A DNA stretch of 64,000 nt, taken from the NCBI GenBank assembly GCA_023634235.1, contig JAMKCF010000001.1:12162258-12226257 (forward strand), written 5' to 3'. The position numbers and the translations under genes were made by a program. The notes below the pieces were generated by a model. It did no database searches and had not been told where the DNA came from. It was given only the letters and a program-made list of their open reading frames with translations. Numbering within the stretch: position 1 is the stretch's first letter; each line of letters begins with the position of its first letter. Shown in pieces: positions 1 through 11,674 of the stretch. Source of the stretch: Pisaster brevispinus (Eukaryota > Echinodermata > Asteroidea > Forcipulatida > Asteriidae).

Positions 1-381
1 GCATGATTCAGATGAGAGGCCTATGTATACTATTATAGATATATTACTTTTTTAAAATTTATGTTGAATGACGTTAACCACTAAAAGATTGTACCCAGTT
101 TACAATGGGGCTACTATTTACTAACCATGCTAACGTTAGCCAGCTTTTGGGGGCTAGTATATTATTAAATTCCTCATCCGACTTACCGTGTGTTGCAATC
201 GTCGGCCATCGTGCTTTTAGTCAGGGAGCCCAGCAAGGTTTATTGAAAATATTTAGTGCAAAAGGTTTGAAGTGTGGGATATATACCACCCACGGGGGGA
301 ACCTTAAAATGTGAATTCTTAAGTGCACCGAGTGGTGCGTTGGGAGGGGGGGGAGCCCCCTTAACTCACCCGGAAAACCGA
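1..381. other. No feature recognised
   Basis: AT-rich sequence with one short open frame (105-314, plus) that resembles no family I know and has no splice-site or codon-bias support. A G-run lies near 341-352. I see no gene here. Confidence 0.5.
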
Positions 382-826
382 TTTAATGAAAATGTTGAGT
401 GCAAGCAAAATTTCTTCATGGATTGAAATGCCATGGTCCACTGACTAAGATTTTAATACTTAAGAAAATCAATATTGGTGCCAAGTCTACTTTAGAAGGC
501 CCCTAGTTAGCCCTAATTACACGTTTAATTAAAATGTTGAGTGCAAGAATGAAATCTGCGTCAATGTGTCCCTTACACTGAGCTGACTCAAAATCAACTA
601 CATGTACTTAAGACAATTTTTAGTGGTGCCATCTTTGCTTAAGAAAGGGTCAAAGGTCAACATAGGTCAAAATGCGATTTAATAAACATGTTGAGTGCAA
701 GCCAAATTTCTTCCTAGATTGAAATGCCATGGTCCACTGAATGATATTTCCATATTTAAGAAAATCAATATTGGTGCCAAGTCTAATTAAGAAGGCCCTT
801 AATTAGCACTAATTACACGTTTAATC
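382..826. repeat. Higher-order tandem repeat, monomers of about 148 bp (A-B-A)
   Basis: Three consecutive related units start at the motif TTTAAT(n)AAAATGTTGAGTGCAAG near 382, 524 and 678, so monomers are about 142 and 154 bp. Units 1 and 3 are very similar to each other (shared GAAATGCCATGGTCCACTGA and AATCAATATTGGTGCCAAGTC), offset by exactly 296 bp. Unit 2 keeps only the outline (ACTTAAGACAAT, GGTGCCATCTTTGC). That is the A-B-A pattern of a small higher-order repeat. Confidence 0.7.
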
Positions 827-2062
827 GAAATTTTGGAATGGGGCTATCTGGAAGGATGGAGGTAAATAAAATAAAAATTGAGAGTTATGCACTTGTGTTG
901 CTGAGACAGCTTCAGTGCACATGCTCCCTTGGAGGGTTAAACTCCCAACCGCTCATCTGAAAAAATCATTGCCCCAGAACACAGAATTCTTGAACAAAAA
1001 ATCATACAGAAAAAATATTAAGAAAGTTAATTCCCCGCGTGCTCATCTGAAAAAGTCAATACCCGGATCACCACCACCCCAACTCTCTGAGACCAACGAA
1101 CCCCCATCAACAGGACATCAAACATCCAACAGAACAAGCCCTGGACACCAGAGAAATAGCGAGGGAAAAACAGAGACTAGATTCTGCCTCCGGCCGCGCG
1201 CCTCCCCGGCCCCTTCCCTTACAAATACAGATCGCAATAGACAGAATTATTGCGAAAATGTGTAATTTAGTGTAGGAACTTGTAGCCAGTTTATGCATGA
1301 GAGTAGTCTGGTGCCGTGTTTTTAGTAGTAAGCAACTCAAACACGTTTGATATGGTTGCCATGCCACGTTCTCCACAAGTACTTCGGTGCGCGATGCATG
1401 GCAAGCACCATTATGAAAAACCAGTGTGCGCTACGCTTCACATGCTCGTAAGAACTGTACTAGGAAGCCAACCGCTCCGTTCTAGCCTAGACATGTGTGT
1501 AGTGCATGCACTATGACGACGTGTGTATACAGTACATGTACATGTACGTGTAAATAGTGCGCTGCGTTTAAGACGAGGTTCGGATAATACGAGGAAAACG
1601 GGCCAGTCCGGCGGACCTCGTATTAACGAGAGTCGACTGTACATAATATAATAGAATCAATGGAAAAGGGCACGACGGCCAAGTGGCCAAAAGGTACGTG
1701 TTTTTTAAAAGGGCATCACGGCAATTTGCTGGGGCGTCTCGGCCTGGTGGCCGCTGTAAAGGTTGAGGCCTGGGGTAAAAGTAACATGACAGATCAATTC
1801 AAAGAAAATGGACTGAATTAATCTACACAAGCCCAGAGGCTGTTACAAGCGCTACTTGTGGAACTATCCGGTTCCATTGCGAACAAAATGTTGATGGAAA
1901 CCCGGAGGAGGATGAAGTTAGAGAGGTAGGCCATTTCTAATCTAATCAGTTATTGTTTTAAGTGCACCACATAATATTATCTCAGCACACTGTACACATG
2001 TTAAAAACAGAGCCAATAAACAGAAAATTAATTTTAAAAAGGTACAAAGAGAGGGTTAAAAA
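827..2062. other. Unassigned DNA; short hairpin at 1585-1625
   Basis: No recognisable gene. An open frame at 915-1265 (plus) repeats the phrase AHLKKS twice but otherwise looks like chance translation. A perfect 10-bp inverted repeat (TAATACGAGG at 1585-1594, CCTCGTATTA at 1616-1625) encloses a GC-rich loop and could be the end of an old inverted-repeat element. The stretch 1950-2062 adjoins the 3' end of the minus-strand LINE and may be its UTR. Confidence 0.45.
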
Positions 2063-3470
2063 CTAAAGTAAACAACGAATGTTTGATGGAAGATCATTCC
2101 ATACCATGGGAGCAACAACAGAGAATGCACGATTGCCATAATACTTAGTCATTATAGAATTCACAGGTGGAGGCTCCAGACGAATCTCGCTACTCTGCCT
2201 TGTAGATCTCCATGGAACATGGAGACCGACCAGGTCAGTGAGGTAGATCGGCGCAGTGACATTGTCAATTATTTTTATAAGTAAGGCAAGGATTTTGAAT
2301 CGAATCTGCTGTTCGACTGGCAACCAATGAAGGTCCCGAAGCATAGGAGTGATATTCTCCGAACTCTTGTTCCAGTTATCCGTCAGGTAGCGGAATTCTG
2401 AATGAGTTGTAGTGATTTGAATGAAGCCCAAAAAGCAGACTATTACAATAGTCCAGTCTGGAGGTAACAAAGCGTGAACAAGTTTTTCAATTGAAGATTT
2501 ATCTAACATTCTTCAAACCTTCCCAATCTTCCATAAGGCAAATGATGCTGATTTACAAAGACTTGTTACATGGTGCTCCATGCTCACAGTAGAGTCTAAA
2601 ATGACTCCAAGATCTCTTACTTTGGATGAAGCATGGACCTGAACATCACCCACCTGGACACCGACCGCGGCAGCGCCATCGGAAAAAGTCTTGCGCTTTG
2701 ACGAGAACCAAATTACCTCTGTTTTACTATTGTTGAGTGTGAGCCAATTTGATCGCATCCAACGTCTCATCTAGTCAACGCATGCCTCAATGGAGGCAAT
2801 AACTGATTTATCCGTTGGCGTGTCACAGGCAATGTACAGCTGGGTGTCATCAGCATACATGACACTACTGAGACCATGGCAGTCAATAATGTCTTCAAGT
2901 GGCACCATATATAGGGAAAAAAGAACAGGGCCCAATACCGAACCCTGTGGAACGCCAAATTTCAACTGGGCCTCGTCTGACACCATTGATCCAACAGAAA
3001 CACGCTGGGTTTGATTTGTTAGATAAGACTTATGCCAGCTTAAAACCATTCCCCCAATACCAAAACGGGAGGACAGTCGCCTAGTGAGAATGTTGTGATC
3101 AATGGTGTCAAACGCGGCAGACAGATCTAACAATACCAGAATGATGTCAAAGTGCCGATCAAGAGCAAGGCCAACATCATTTTGCACTTTTCAAGAGAGC
3201 AGTCTCGGTACTATGTCCCTCTCGGTAAGCGTATTGACATCTTGCATACATGGAATTTGTCTTAAAGTAGCAGTTCAACTGTGATAAACTATCTTCTCAA
3301 GCAACTTTGATAAAAATGGAATGTTAGAGACTGGTCTATAATTACATAACTCATTTCGATCTAATCCAGATTTCTTGATCAAAGGGCGCACTTGGGCTGA
3401 CTTACACGCAGCTGGGAAAATACCAGATTTTAGTGAATTGTTGGCGATGCGACTGTCACAAGAGGGCGAT
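2063..3470 (-). pseudogene. Non-LTR retrotransposon (CR1/L2/Jockey-type) reverse transcriptase, decayed
   Basis: Read on the minus strand, the RT runs from about 3470 (NYRPVSNIPFLSKLLEKIV, RT motif 1) through LSAAFDTIDH (catalytic Asp block, in 3187-2771), GVPQGSVLGP and YADDTQLY (the YADD catalytic pair). It continues into 2770-2513 (KTEVIWF, DLGVILDS) and 2509-2063, the C-terminal domain with LHWLPVEQQIRFKIL and YGNRAFSVVAPMVWNDLPS. These blocks and their order are typical of CR1/L2-like LINEs. Stops and frame changes separate the pieces (near 3187-3300, 2770 and 2510), so it cannot make a full protein. The endonuclease is absent: a 5'-truncated copy, as target-primed insertion usually leaves. 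It ends next to a gypsy fragment. Confidence 0.85.
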
Positions 3471-3627
3471 ATTTTTTATTTAACTTGTCCGTTACGTCAT
3501 CCAGCAGAGCTGGCACTCCCTAAGTTGGAATGTATATAGTTTGTTAGTAAGTTATGTTGAATATTTAAGAAGTGACGAACGTCATTCTCCACAATTGGTT
3601 GCGGTGGGAGTTTGTTTTATATTGGGT

Positions 3628-5222
3628 TCAGGAGAATAGTAAAGTTAATTTGGTTATCAATAGAACTTCTCTACCAAACATCATCCTATGTGGGCTAATC
3701 CCTGTTGTCTCTTGTTCACTTGCTCTATAACTCATCATAACATAGGGTATGTGCGTATCCCAATCTGACTGGTCATCACAAACATACATACTTAACATGG
3801 CGAAGATAGTTCGATTAAACCTCTCCACTAGTCCATCTGACTGTGGATGATAAGCTGTGGTTCTTGTTTTATTTATTCCTAATAGACGGCATACTGATTG
3901 AAACAAGTTGCTTTCAAAATTAGAGCCTTGGTCTGAATGGAGGCTCAATGGAACTCCATACCGGCAAAAGAATTGCTCTACTAGTACTTTAGCCACAGTT
4001 TCTGCCTCCTGATTTCGGATAGGATAGGCCTCAGCCCACTTAGTAAAATAGTCCATGACTATCAAGATATATCTGTTGCCTTTTTTTGATCGAGGCAATG
4101 GTCCCAGTATATCTAAAGCAACTCTTTCAAAGGGTGCACCAACCAGAGAAGGTTTAAGGGAACTACGGAACTTAGGGGCAGGTGTTTTTCGTCTAGCACA
4201 TGTTTGACACTGTCTAATCCAATTCGCTATGTATGTACGGTAACCTATCCAATAATAGTAACGTTGGATCTTCTTAAATGTTTTTGTACGACCTAAGTGG
4301 CCACCTGTCTTACTATTATGTGCTAACTCCAGTACTTGTTTTTGTAATGATCTAGGAACCACTAACTGTCTAAATGATGATCCTTGATCTTCATAGCGTC
4401 TATATAAGATACCTTCTTTTAGCTCTAGTTGGTCCCAGATGAACCAATATCCCTTTGTCTCTCGGCTTAGACCCGCAATTAGACTACCAGGAGGCCTCAC
4501 CGAGGAATTATCTTTCAACTGTATTATTGCAGCTAATACACTATCATCTCGTTGGGCCTCTCGTAGCTTAGCTGGGTCCAAACCTGAAAAGACACTGAGC
4601 GAACAACTGATTATTTTATGTTTCACTTTAATATCAGTACTTATTGGATCAACATTATTTTCAAATGGCATTCTTGAAAGGGAGTCTGCATTTCGATGTT
4701 GACTACCCGGTCTGTAACAAATTTCATAGTCAAATGCACTTAAGGTTTCTATCCATCTGGCTAGTTGGCCTTGTACATCTTTAAAATTACTCAGCCATCT
4801 TAACGACCCATGGTCGGTGCATATGGTGAATTTTCTTCCATATAAGTAATGTTTGTACTGTTTTACAAAGTGCACGGCAGCCAACAGTTCTTTCTTAGTT
4901 ACACTAGTTTCTTTCACTTTTTGATAACTTTCGGCTACCATAACTTATTACTCTCTCTTGTCCATCCTGGACTTGTGAAATAACTCCACCAATACCTTGG
5001 TCACTAGCATCTGCATCTAGAGTGAATGGCTTTGAAAAATCTGGAAATGCAAGAAAGTCTGCAGATGTTAACTTATGTTTAAGTTCCTGAAATGCTTGTT
5101 CACACTCACTTGTCCACTTAAACCCTACATTTTTGTGAGTCAGTTTATGGATTGGGGATGCTATGTGAGCAAAATTATTAATAAACCGTCTATAATAAGA
5201 ACATAGCCCAAGAAAACTGCTT
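3628..5222 (-). mobile_element. Ty3/gypsy retrotransposon fragment: RT thumb, RNase H, integrase
   Basis: On the minus strand the order is RT thumb with FLGLCSYYRRF and the start of RNase H (ADASDQGIGGVI) at 5222-4945, then a frame break at about 4941. A 437-codon frame (4941-3628) follows with the rest of RNase H (CTDHGSLRWLSNFKD, HRNADSLSRMP), the integrase H2C2 zinc-binding region (CQTCARRK) and the DDE core: Asp in ALDILGP, Asp in HSDQGSNFES, Glu in DGLVERFNR. Protease, gag, most of RT and both LTRs are missing. The frame stops inside the integrase C-terminal part. The left side abuts a LINE and the right side abuts a DIRS element, so this is a truncated, immobile copy. Confidence 0.9.
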
Positions 5223-6553
5223 CCGGAATCTTCATTGCTTTATATCTAGATGATGGTTTTTGCGTTGTTCCAAAGTCAACAAACAATCATGATTTTAATT
5301 TGGCAGTAGCCAGGGAAGTTTCTAGACACGTTCAGGTTGACCTTCTTAGGGCGGGTTTAATATACAACATTCAGAAAAGTAATTGGATCCCTACAACCCG
5401 CATTGACTGGTTGGGTATGACCTGGGACACTGTAGCTGGCACTTTGCAGGTTGTGCAGAGAAGAATAAATAAGATTTGCCTCACTATTCAAAGTTTGAAA
5501 TCTTCAAATTATGTTACGATCAGGAAATTACACTCTTTGGTGGGTCAGGTTATTTCCCTCTCTCCTGTCGTAGGTAATATAAGCAGGTTGACTACAAGGC
5601 ATTGCCAAATAGAAATAGCAAAGGCTACTCATGAAGACAACAGGGTCAGGCTAGATGAACAATGCATGTCAGAGATAACATTCTGGGAGAACAATTTACC
5701 AAAATTAAACGTGCGCAAGGTGTTTGCAGCAGATAGAGTTTGCAAAATTGCATGTTGCGATGCGAGCGCAATAGGATCGGCTGCCATCATATGCAATGAC
5801 ATTCATACAGCTCACAAACAATGGACAGAAATTGAAGCCAAAAAGAGCTCAACATGGCGAGAATTAGATACAATTTTCTTCGCGATATGCTCATTTCTGC
5901 CTATCATCTCCAATTCACAACTTAAAATCTTTACTGACAGCCAAGCTGCTGCCCGCATTGTAGAGGTGGGAAGCATGAACCTAGAACTACAACAATTATC
6001 TCAAGACATTTTCCATACTTGTCTCAACAATAATATAATACTAGAAGTAGATTGGATTCCAAGAAGCAAAAACGAACAAGCAGATTTCATTAGTAGGCTT
6101 ATTGAGATAGATGACTGGGAAATTTCGCCTGGCCTTTTCCAAATAATAAATGACACATGGGGGCCGTTTACTACAGATTGTTTTGCTTGTTATTACAATA
6201 CCAAGTTGCCCCGTTTCTTCTCAAGGTTTTGGAACCCGGGATCAACCGCAGTGGATGCTTTTGCACAGAATTGGGCAAACGAAAATTGTCTATTAGTTCC
6301 CCCAGTAGTACTTATCCCAAGCGTCCTGAAACATTTGTACTCATGCAAAAGTAAAGGAGCACTGGTATTTCCGTGGTGGCCATCTTCACCTTTTTGGCCA
6401 ATTCTCTGGTCCTGTTACAAAGCTTGGATAAAAGAAGTCATCACAGTTGACGGATCTAGTGCACTACAGTTGGGAAGAAATAAAAATTCACTTCTGGGCT
6501 CCAAGAATTTGAATAGCCTTGTATGTGTAGCTTATATTGATTGCACCAACTAA
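5223..6553 (+). pseudogene. DIRS-type retrotransposon RT / RNase H, 5'-truncated
   Basis: The frame is open from the junction with the gypsy fragment. It begins within RT at the catalytic motif ALYLDDGF (about 5237-5260), so the fingers and first palm motif are gone. It continues with QKSNWIPTTRIDWLGM, then an RNase H domain (CDASAIGSAAII, IFTDSQAAARIV, DWIPRSKNEQADFISR) and the DIRS-specific C-terminal segment (TTDCFACYYNTKLPRFFSR, PSVLKHLYSCKSKGALVFPW). The first ATG-like start (a TTG at 5300) is not biological: the true start lies in lost sequence. The stop is at 6553, 21 bases before the recombinase ORF. Confidence 0.88.
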
Positions 6554-6574
6554 CGGTCTGTTTTTTCTCTCTTA

Positions 6575-7597
6575 ATGTATCAGATCATTTACAGCCAGGC
6601 TTTCTGGTCAGATTTCCCAAGCGACATGGAAGAGTCCAAGATGCAAATATTTTACGATATTTTATTTGCCAAAGCAAACGGTACCATAACAGGGTATTTA
6701 TACAAGTGTAGAGAATTCTTTGCTTGGATTAAGAAACTAAACATCCCACTTGTACTTCCCATAAAAGAAAGTATAATAGCTGCATTCATTGTCAATAAAA
6801 GTAAAGTATCAAATTCTGACAGTAAAATTGTGACCATGGCTGCCGCCATAAAATGGCTGCACTCAATAGTGAACATCACACCTAATCCTGTGGATGCACC
6901 AATCGTGCAACAACTAGTAATTAGTGAAAGAAGAAAATTACATAAACCACCAGTGCAAAAAGAACCTCTTTCACTTGATCTAGTCAAAGCTATCGATAAA
7001 TTTGGGCACTCTGGTTGCAGTCTGATTGATTTAAGGACGGCATGCTATGTCTCCCTTAACTTTACACTTCTATTTCGACACGCTGAGATGACTCAAATCA
7101 AAGCAAGCCACATACAAGTTTTACCAGCAGAAAATGGTTTACGTATCTTTATTCCTCACTCAAAAACGGATATTTTTAGAGATGGCAATACAACTTTCTT
7201 AGCGGACACCCAAGACAAATATTCACCCGTAAAGATTTTAAAACGTTTCATGGCTAAGTGTAATATAGAAATCGGTCAGGATGCCTACCTATTCACTGCC
7301 CTGTCCTACCATTCAAGCACATTATCGTATACACCGTTGCTCACTAGACCTCTCAGTTACACGCGGTGTAGAGAAATGTTCTTAGACGCACTCAAACAAG
7401 TAGGAATAGAAGAACCAACTAATTACGGTCTTCATAGTATGAGATCGGGGGGAGCAACGCATTTAGCAAACAGAGGAGTATCCGAAGAACTAATAATGCA
7501 GAATGGAAGGTGGAAAACCACCAGGGCAAAAAACAGATATATCAAAAGAGAAGTGGCTCAACGTATGAACGTGGCAAAAGTTCTTTCTGGTCAATAA
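6575..7597 (+). CDS. DIRS tyrosine recombinase (integrase), 340 codons, apparently intact
   Basis: This enzyme replaces the DDE integrase in DIRS elements and inserts circular DNA by a site-specific mechanism. The catalytic set is visible: Arg in LLFRHAEM (about residue 170), His-x-x-Arg in LHSMRSGGATH, Trp/His-position NGRWKT, and the nucleophile Tyr in NRYIKRE near the C-terminus. The N-terminal half (FYDILFAKANGTITGYLYKC) has the SAM-like core-binding layout. Length is normal for the family and there are no internal stops. It follows the RT/RH frame on the same strand, as in DIRS/PAT elements. The terminal repeats and internal complementary region of a complete DIRS element were not found, so the copy is probably immobile although this ORF is open. 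Confidence 0.88.
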   Translation: MYQIIYSQAFWSDFPSDMEESKMQIFYDILFAKANGTITGYLYKCREFFAWIKKLNIPLVLPIKESIIAAFIVNKSKVSNSDSKIVTMAAAIKWLHSIVNITPNPVDAPIVQQLVISERRKLHKPPVQKEPLSLDLVKAIDKFGHSGCSLIDLRTACYVSLNFTLLFRHAEMTQIKASHIQVLPAENGLRIFIPHSKTDIFRDGNTTFLADTQDKYSPVKILKRFMAKCNIEIGQDAYLFTALSYHSSTLSYTPLLTRPLSYTRCREMFLDALKQVGIEEPTNYGLHSMRSGGATHLANRGVSEELIMQNGRWKTTRAKNRYIKREVAQRMNVAKVLSGQ

Positions 7598-8104
7598 TTT
7601 AAGAAATAAGATCTCAAAGAAATACCCCATAATCAACAAGATGAAGTAAAATTGTCATATGAAATTCATAAGCTATTTATAATTTCAGTTTGTACGTGTA
7701 TGCGTGTTTAATATAACTTTAGCTTTGATAATGATACATACATGTATTTCTAATGTTAAATGTATTGATAAATTTACATTATTATATAGAATAACGGTTA
7801 TTGAAAAAAAAAAAAAAACTAAAAACATTGACGTTCTTTGACGCCAAGTCCACAACCAATCAGAAGTTGAATGATGAGGTTAATAATTGTTATAAAAGGT
7901 TTATTGAGAAACGTTGATAAGTTATGTTTGTTAATTCTAAGAGCAAAAAGAACTGGAAGTTCAAAGTGGAACTTAGAGGATTGTTCTGAAAGATTGGTGA
8001 ATTGAGGTTTAATGTTAATCTGCCAAGTTCGAGAGGCAACATCCAGACCGATGTCTGAAGAGCCTAGAGGGCTGTATTTCCTATGTGGAAATTCATAAGG
8101 ATTC

Positions 8105-8107
<3 letters not shown>
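7598..8107. other. DIRS 3' flank and unassigned AT-rich sequence
   Basis: There is no gene. A 15-nt A-run lies near 7806. TTATAAAAGG near 7892 resembles a TATA box. The sequence ends directly in the long A-tract at 8108. It may be a small retroposed transcript of roughly 270 bp with its tail, but I recognise no RNA family. Confidence 0.4.

Positions 8108-8151
<44 letters not shown>
8108..8151. repeat. Poly(A) tract, 44 nt
   Basis: An uninterrupted run of 44 A residues. It could be the tail of a plus-strand retroposed RNA or a mononucleotide microsatellite. It is followed shortly by GCGGCCGAATTC (near 8178), which contains an EagI core and an EcoRI site. This is probably coincidence. Confidence 0.85.
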
Positions 8152-8155
<4 letters not shown>

Positions 8156-8432
8156 TCTGAGAATGTTTGTACTCAGCGGCCGAATTCCGGCTTTCTCCCA
8201 TGTTTTCAAATAAATATGCAGAATGTAATCACATACTTCATCCTTGTTGATTCTTTTGGTCGTTCATAAGAGTAAAACTGTTTTTCATGCGTATGAGCGT
8301 AGCGAAGGAGCATGAAATTGTTCCCAAATATCAAACAAATTGTCTTGCACAGTCATGACATTGACAGTATTATTATTATTATTATTTTATTCGGCATTAA
8401 AGTCAAGCATACAGAGGAAATACAATGTACAT

Positions 8433-9821
8433 CCCTCACCCAATTGAAGTGCAGACATGGTGCACATTTGGTGTAGTTTTGGTGTAGGTGTTTTTTAAAA
8501 GCTGGTGTACACCAAATTGACACCTCAATTGTGAGTGGTGCCATTTTGGTGCACCCTGTCGAAATCTCAACCTGAAAATTGTACACGGGGTGCACTTGTG
8601 GTGCGTTCCAATTATTTAAATTAGCACCAAAAGAGCACCACGCATAAGTGTGGTGCTGTTTTGGTGCTGCCCACCATGGTCACAGTACGAACCCTAAGTT
8701 AAATCACTCCCCCAAATCTGCACATTTTTCACCATTTTAAGATGAAGGATATAAACATGACTTTATTAATTCACAATATATTTTTTAAAAGCCTGTTGGT
8801 GCATTAGTGCCAAACACACACTTAATTTGTAGTTGTTCATAACAGGCAAGAAGTTTGAACATCAAAAAACTGTTACATCTAAAATAATTATTATTGACTC
8901 CAGTGAACAACTTTGTTAGGTCATTTAATTGTTTTATATTGTTTGAAGACAAACTTGAGTCTTACAAGGTCCAAAAACAAAACATCTTTTACTTAAAAAA
9001 TAGAGGAATTCAGGCACACAGTATTTGTACCTCCATGCTGATTTAACAATAGAACCACATTTCACAATGATGAGCAACAAATCCATAGCTTCTTTAATCA
9101 TGTACAAACGAAAATTATCTCCATGCTCCGATACCATTGACAAGAACAAAGAAGTATTGACACTAATACAAAGTACAAGCATAGAGCGAAAACCACTATG
9201 GTATAAGCTATATGCAGAAAACAGAAAACTGCTTACCATGCATCATGTTTCTATCATTCTGATAATTCCTCCATCTGATCATTTTGTTCTACTTATTTCC
9301 ACTGAGTATAGAGTATAACTTCCATTGCTTGGAAGTGATTTTGAACATTGATTTTTGGTAGAAAAACCAACACACCAACACCTCCAGCACAAGCAGCTTG
9401 CAGTAGCCATTTTACTTTCAATATAAATGGCAGTTAGAATTCAAACTTCCCACACAGGAAGTGTTACCCAATGGACACCAGTGTCAGTTACACTAATTAT
9501 TTACCCTGATATGCACTGGTCCAGTCAAGCCAAGTTTCTGTGGTGCATATTTGGTGCCATGTTTTGAGAACCAACAGTGTGTGGTGCATATTTGGGCAGT
9601 GATCCAAAACTTAAGTTTATGTGGTGCATATTTGGTGCCATGCTTAGACAACAAACTTTGTGTGGTGCACTTTTGGTGTATGTACCATTATGGCAAAGTA
9701 TTTGTGGTGTATGTTTGGTGTAGTCACTTTATTTGCATAAAGGTGGTGCTGAATTGGTGTACACCAAATGCGCACCAAAACTGCACCAAATAATGGGGTG
9801 TACACCCCAATTCGGTAAGGG
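8433..9821. mobile_element. Non-autonomous DNA transposon, 1.39 kb, with inverted ends and subterminal repeats
   Basis: The left end CCCTCACCCAATTG (8433) is the imperfect inverse of the right end CAATTCGGTAAGGG (to 9821). Inside both ends the motif TGGTGCATATTTGGTG and close variants recur many times, in both orientations at the left (8460-8680) and mainly as GTGGTGCATATTTGGTGCC at the right (9540-9790). Such subterminal arrays are typical transposase-binding regions. The interior has only short open frames, so it depends on a transposase elsewhere. It sits in the 3' UTR of a minus-strand LINE. I found no clean target duplication, so the superfamily is left open. Confidence 0.72.
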
Positions 9822-9996
9822 ATAACATCAATATTGATTTAAAAAGCCAAGGATAGCCCAAAAAGCTGATTAAAAAACGGCTTATTTCCATCGGGGTCCT
9901 TAAAAAACACGAGACAAACAATTAAATACAACACTTAAAATTGCACAGGAAAATAGTAAACAAAGGCAGACATAAATGTACAAAACTGATTACAAG

Positions 9997-10751
9997 TTAG
10001 ATTGAGATGAGAGATGTTGTTTGACTGCTCTTTTGAACTGATAAGAATTTTTTAGAACACTTGATGTTATTAGGAAGTAAGTTCCATTGATGAATACCAG
10101 TATAAAAAAATGTCTTGCATTCTGTCCCTTTAATTCTAGGAACAATAAAATTGGTGGAACTCCCCCTTGTTGAGTAACTGTGCACATCTGAGGCCTTCCT
10201 GAATTTGTGATAGAGGTAGTCTGGTGCCACGTTGTGAAAATTTTTATAAACATGGTTCAGTTTGAATAGAGTAACCCGGTCATTAACACTTAACATTCTC
10301 AGTTTGTTCAATTCTGTTTGACCAATATGAGATCTAGTATCCATACTTAAAATTAATCGGACTAACTTGTTTTGTTCTCACCAGTTAGACTCTGATCAAG
10401 TGTAATGCCCAAATATTTAACAGATTTTTAAGGAGTAACAATCTTCCCAGCACAAGAAACTTCAAATTTATGAACATAACTTAATTTCTTTTTGGATCCA
10501 AAAAGAATAGACTCAGTTTTGCCGAGGTGCAAAGACAATTTGTTATCAATCAGCCACTGCCTGCATGATTCTAACTCCCTACTCAAACTGTCGGCTATAA
10601 TTTTAGGATCTTTACCGGAAATAAAAATGGCACTGTCATCAGCATATAGTATCAAATTAGATTTGACACTCATTTTCATATCATTCACATAACAGAGGAA
10701 AAGCAGATGCCCCAATATACTTCCCTGTGGAACACCACATGTTATTTTCAT
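9997..10751 (-). pseudogene. LINE reverse transcriptase, palm/thumb and C-terminal part
   Basis: The 10751-10428 frame holds CGVPQGSILG, the catalytic LYADDSAIF and the KTESILFGSKKK thumb segment. A stop and frame change separate it from 10344-9997 (LNKLRMLSVNDRVTLFKLNHV, APDYLYHKF, YSTRGSSTNF, GTECKTFFYTGIHQWNLLP), the usual C-terminal domain of this LINE type. The sequence then runs into the 3' UTR. Confidence 0.8.
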
Positions 10752-10919
10752 TGGTTGAGAATCAACCTGATTGACACTGACAACTTGTTGCCTATCTGAG
10801 AGATAAGATTGAAACTAATAAATAGAATCCGAATGAATACCCATAGCTTGCAGTTTTTGGCATAAAATCACATGGTCTACAGTATCAAAAGCCTGCAAAT
10901 CCAATAACACCATACCTGT

Positions 10920-11566
10920 ATAATTACCATTGGCCATCTGAGATTGAATGTAATCGGTTTAGGTGAATCAAGCTTGTGTCAGTTGAATAAGAACTTCTGA
11001 ACCCAGATTGTAAATTATAAATGAGGTTACTATCAGTGAGATATTTTTCCATCTTATTGTACACTGCTCTTTCCAAAAGTTTCGATATTGTACTTAATAT
11101 ACTGACAGGTCTGTAGTTGCCAACATCAGATCTACTGGGTTTTTTTAAATAACGGCCTAACTCTAGCAAACTTCAGTTCATTGGGAACAGTATTACTGGA
11201 AAGTGACAAGTTAATGATGAATGAAATAAAGTTAATGATGAACGAAATAGGGTCAATGAGTACATTAGCACCATCTTTAAGAAATTTAACCGGTATATTG
11301 TCTGGACCCGTACTCTTATTAGTGTTTAATTTGAGTATTTCTTTAAGCACAAAATCAGTAGATACAGCAGAAAGCTTAAAGCAATCAGAAGCAACGCCTT
11401 TACTTTCATAGTAGTCCTTGAAGGCTCTTGATTCAGTACCAAAAATATTTTTACCACAGGGCAGTTTATCCACTAAATCCGAGGCAACTGTAGTGTAGAA
11501 CTTGTTGATGTAGTTTGCAACTTTATTTGAATCAAAACAAAGCTCACCATTAACTTCAAGAACCAC
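10920..11566 (-). pseudogene. LINE reverse transcriptase, N-terminal part
   Basis: The first block (11566-11132) carries LKLNTNKSTGPDNIPVKFLK and ends at ARVRPLFKK. A frame change follows, then NYRPVSILSTISKLLERAV and LQSGFRSSYSTDTSLIHL (11169-10924). These are RT motifs 0-2 of CR1/L2-type LINEs. A small internal duplication (FIINFISFIIN, DNA near 11213-11248) is specific to this copy. The catalytic-Asp block (LLDLQAFDTVDH) is recognisable in another frame just below 10920 with a residue missing. Confidence 0.78.
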
Positions 11567-11674
11567 TCTAGTCTGACCCTTAGTCTTACTGCTGTATCCA
11601 AGTGATTTAAACTGATGCCACAGATTTTTAGGATTATTTCTGTGCTCCTCAATCTTACTACTGAAATAGTTAGC

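Noticed and set aside
915..1265. 116-codon frame with a repeated AHLKKS phrase
   Set aside because: No domain, biased to Pro/Ser/Lys by local composition, overlapping frame on the other strand equally open.
2767..2958. Separate small protein in an alternative frame of the first LINE
   Set aside because: It is a shadow of the RT frame at 2771-3187.
8175..8190. Cloning-vector or adaptor contamination
   Set aside because: Only 12 bases resemble an adaptor and the flanks continue as ordinary genomic-looking sequence.
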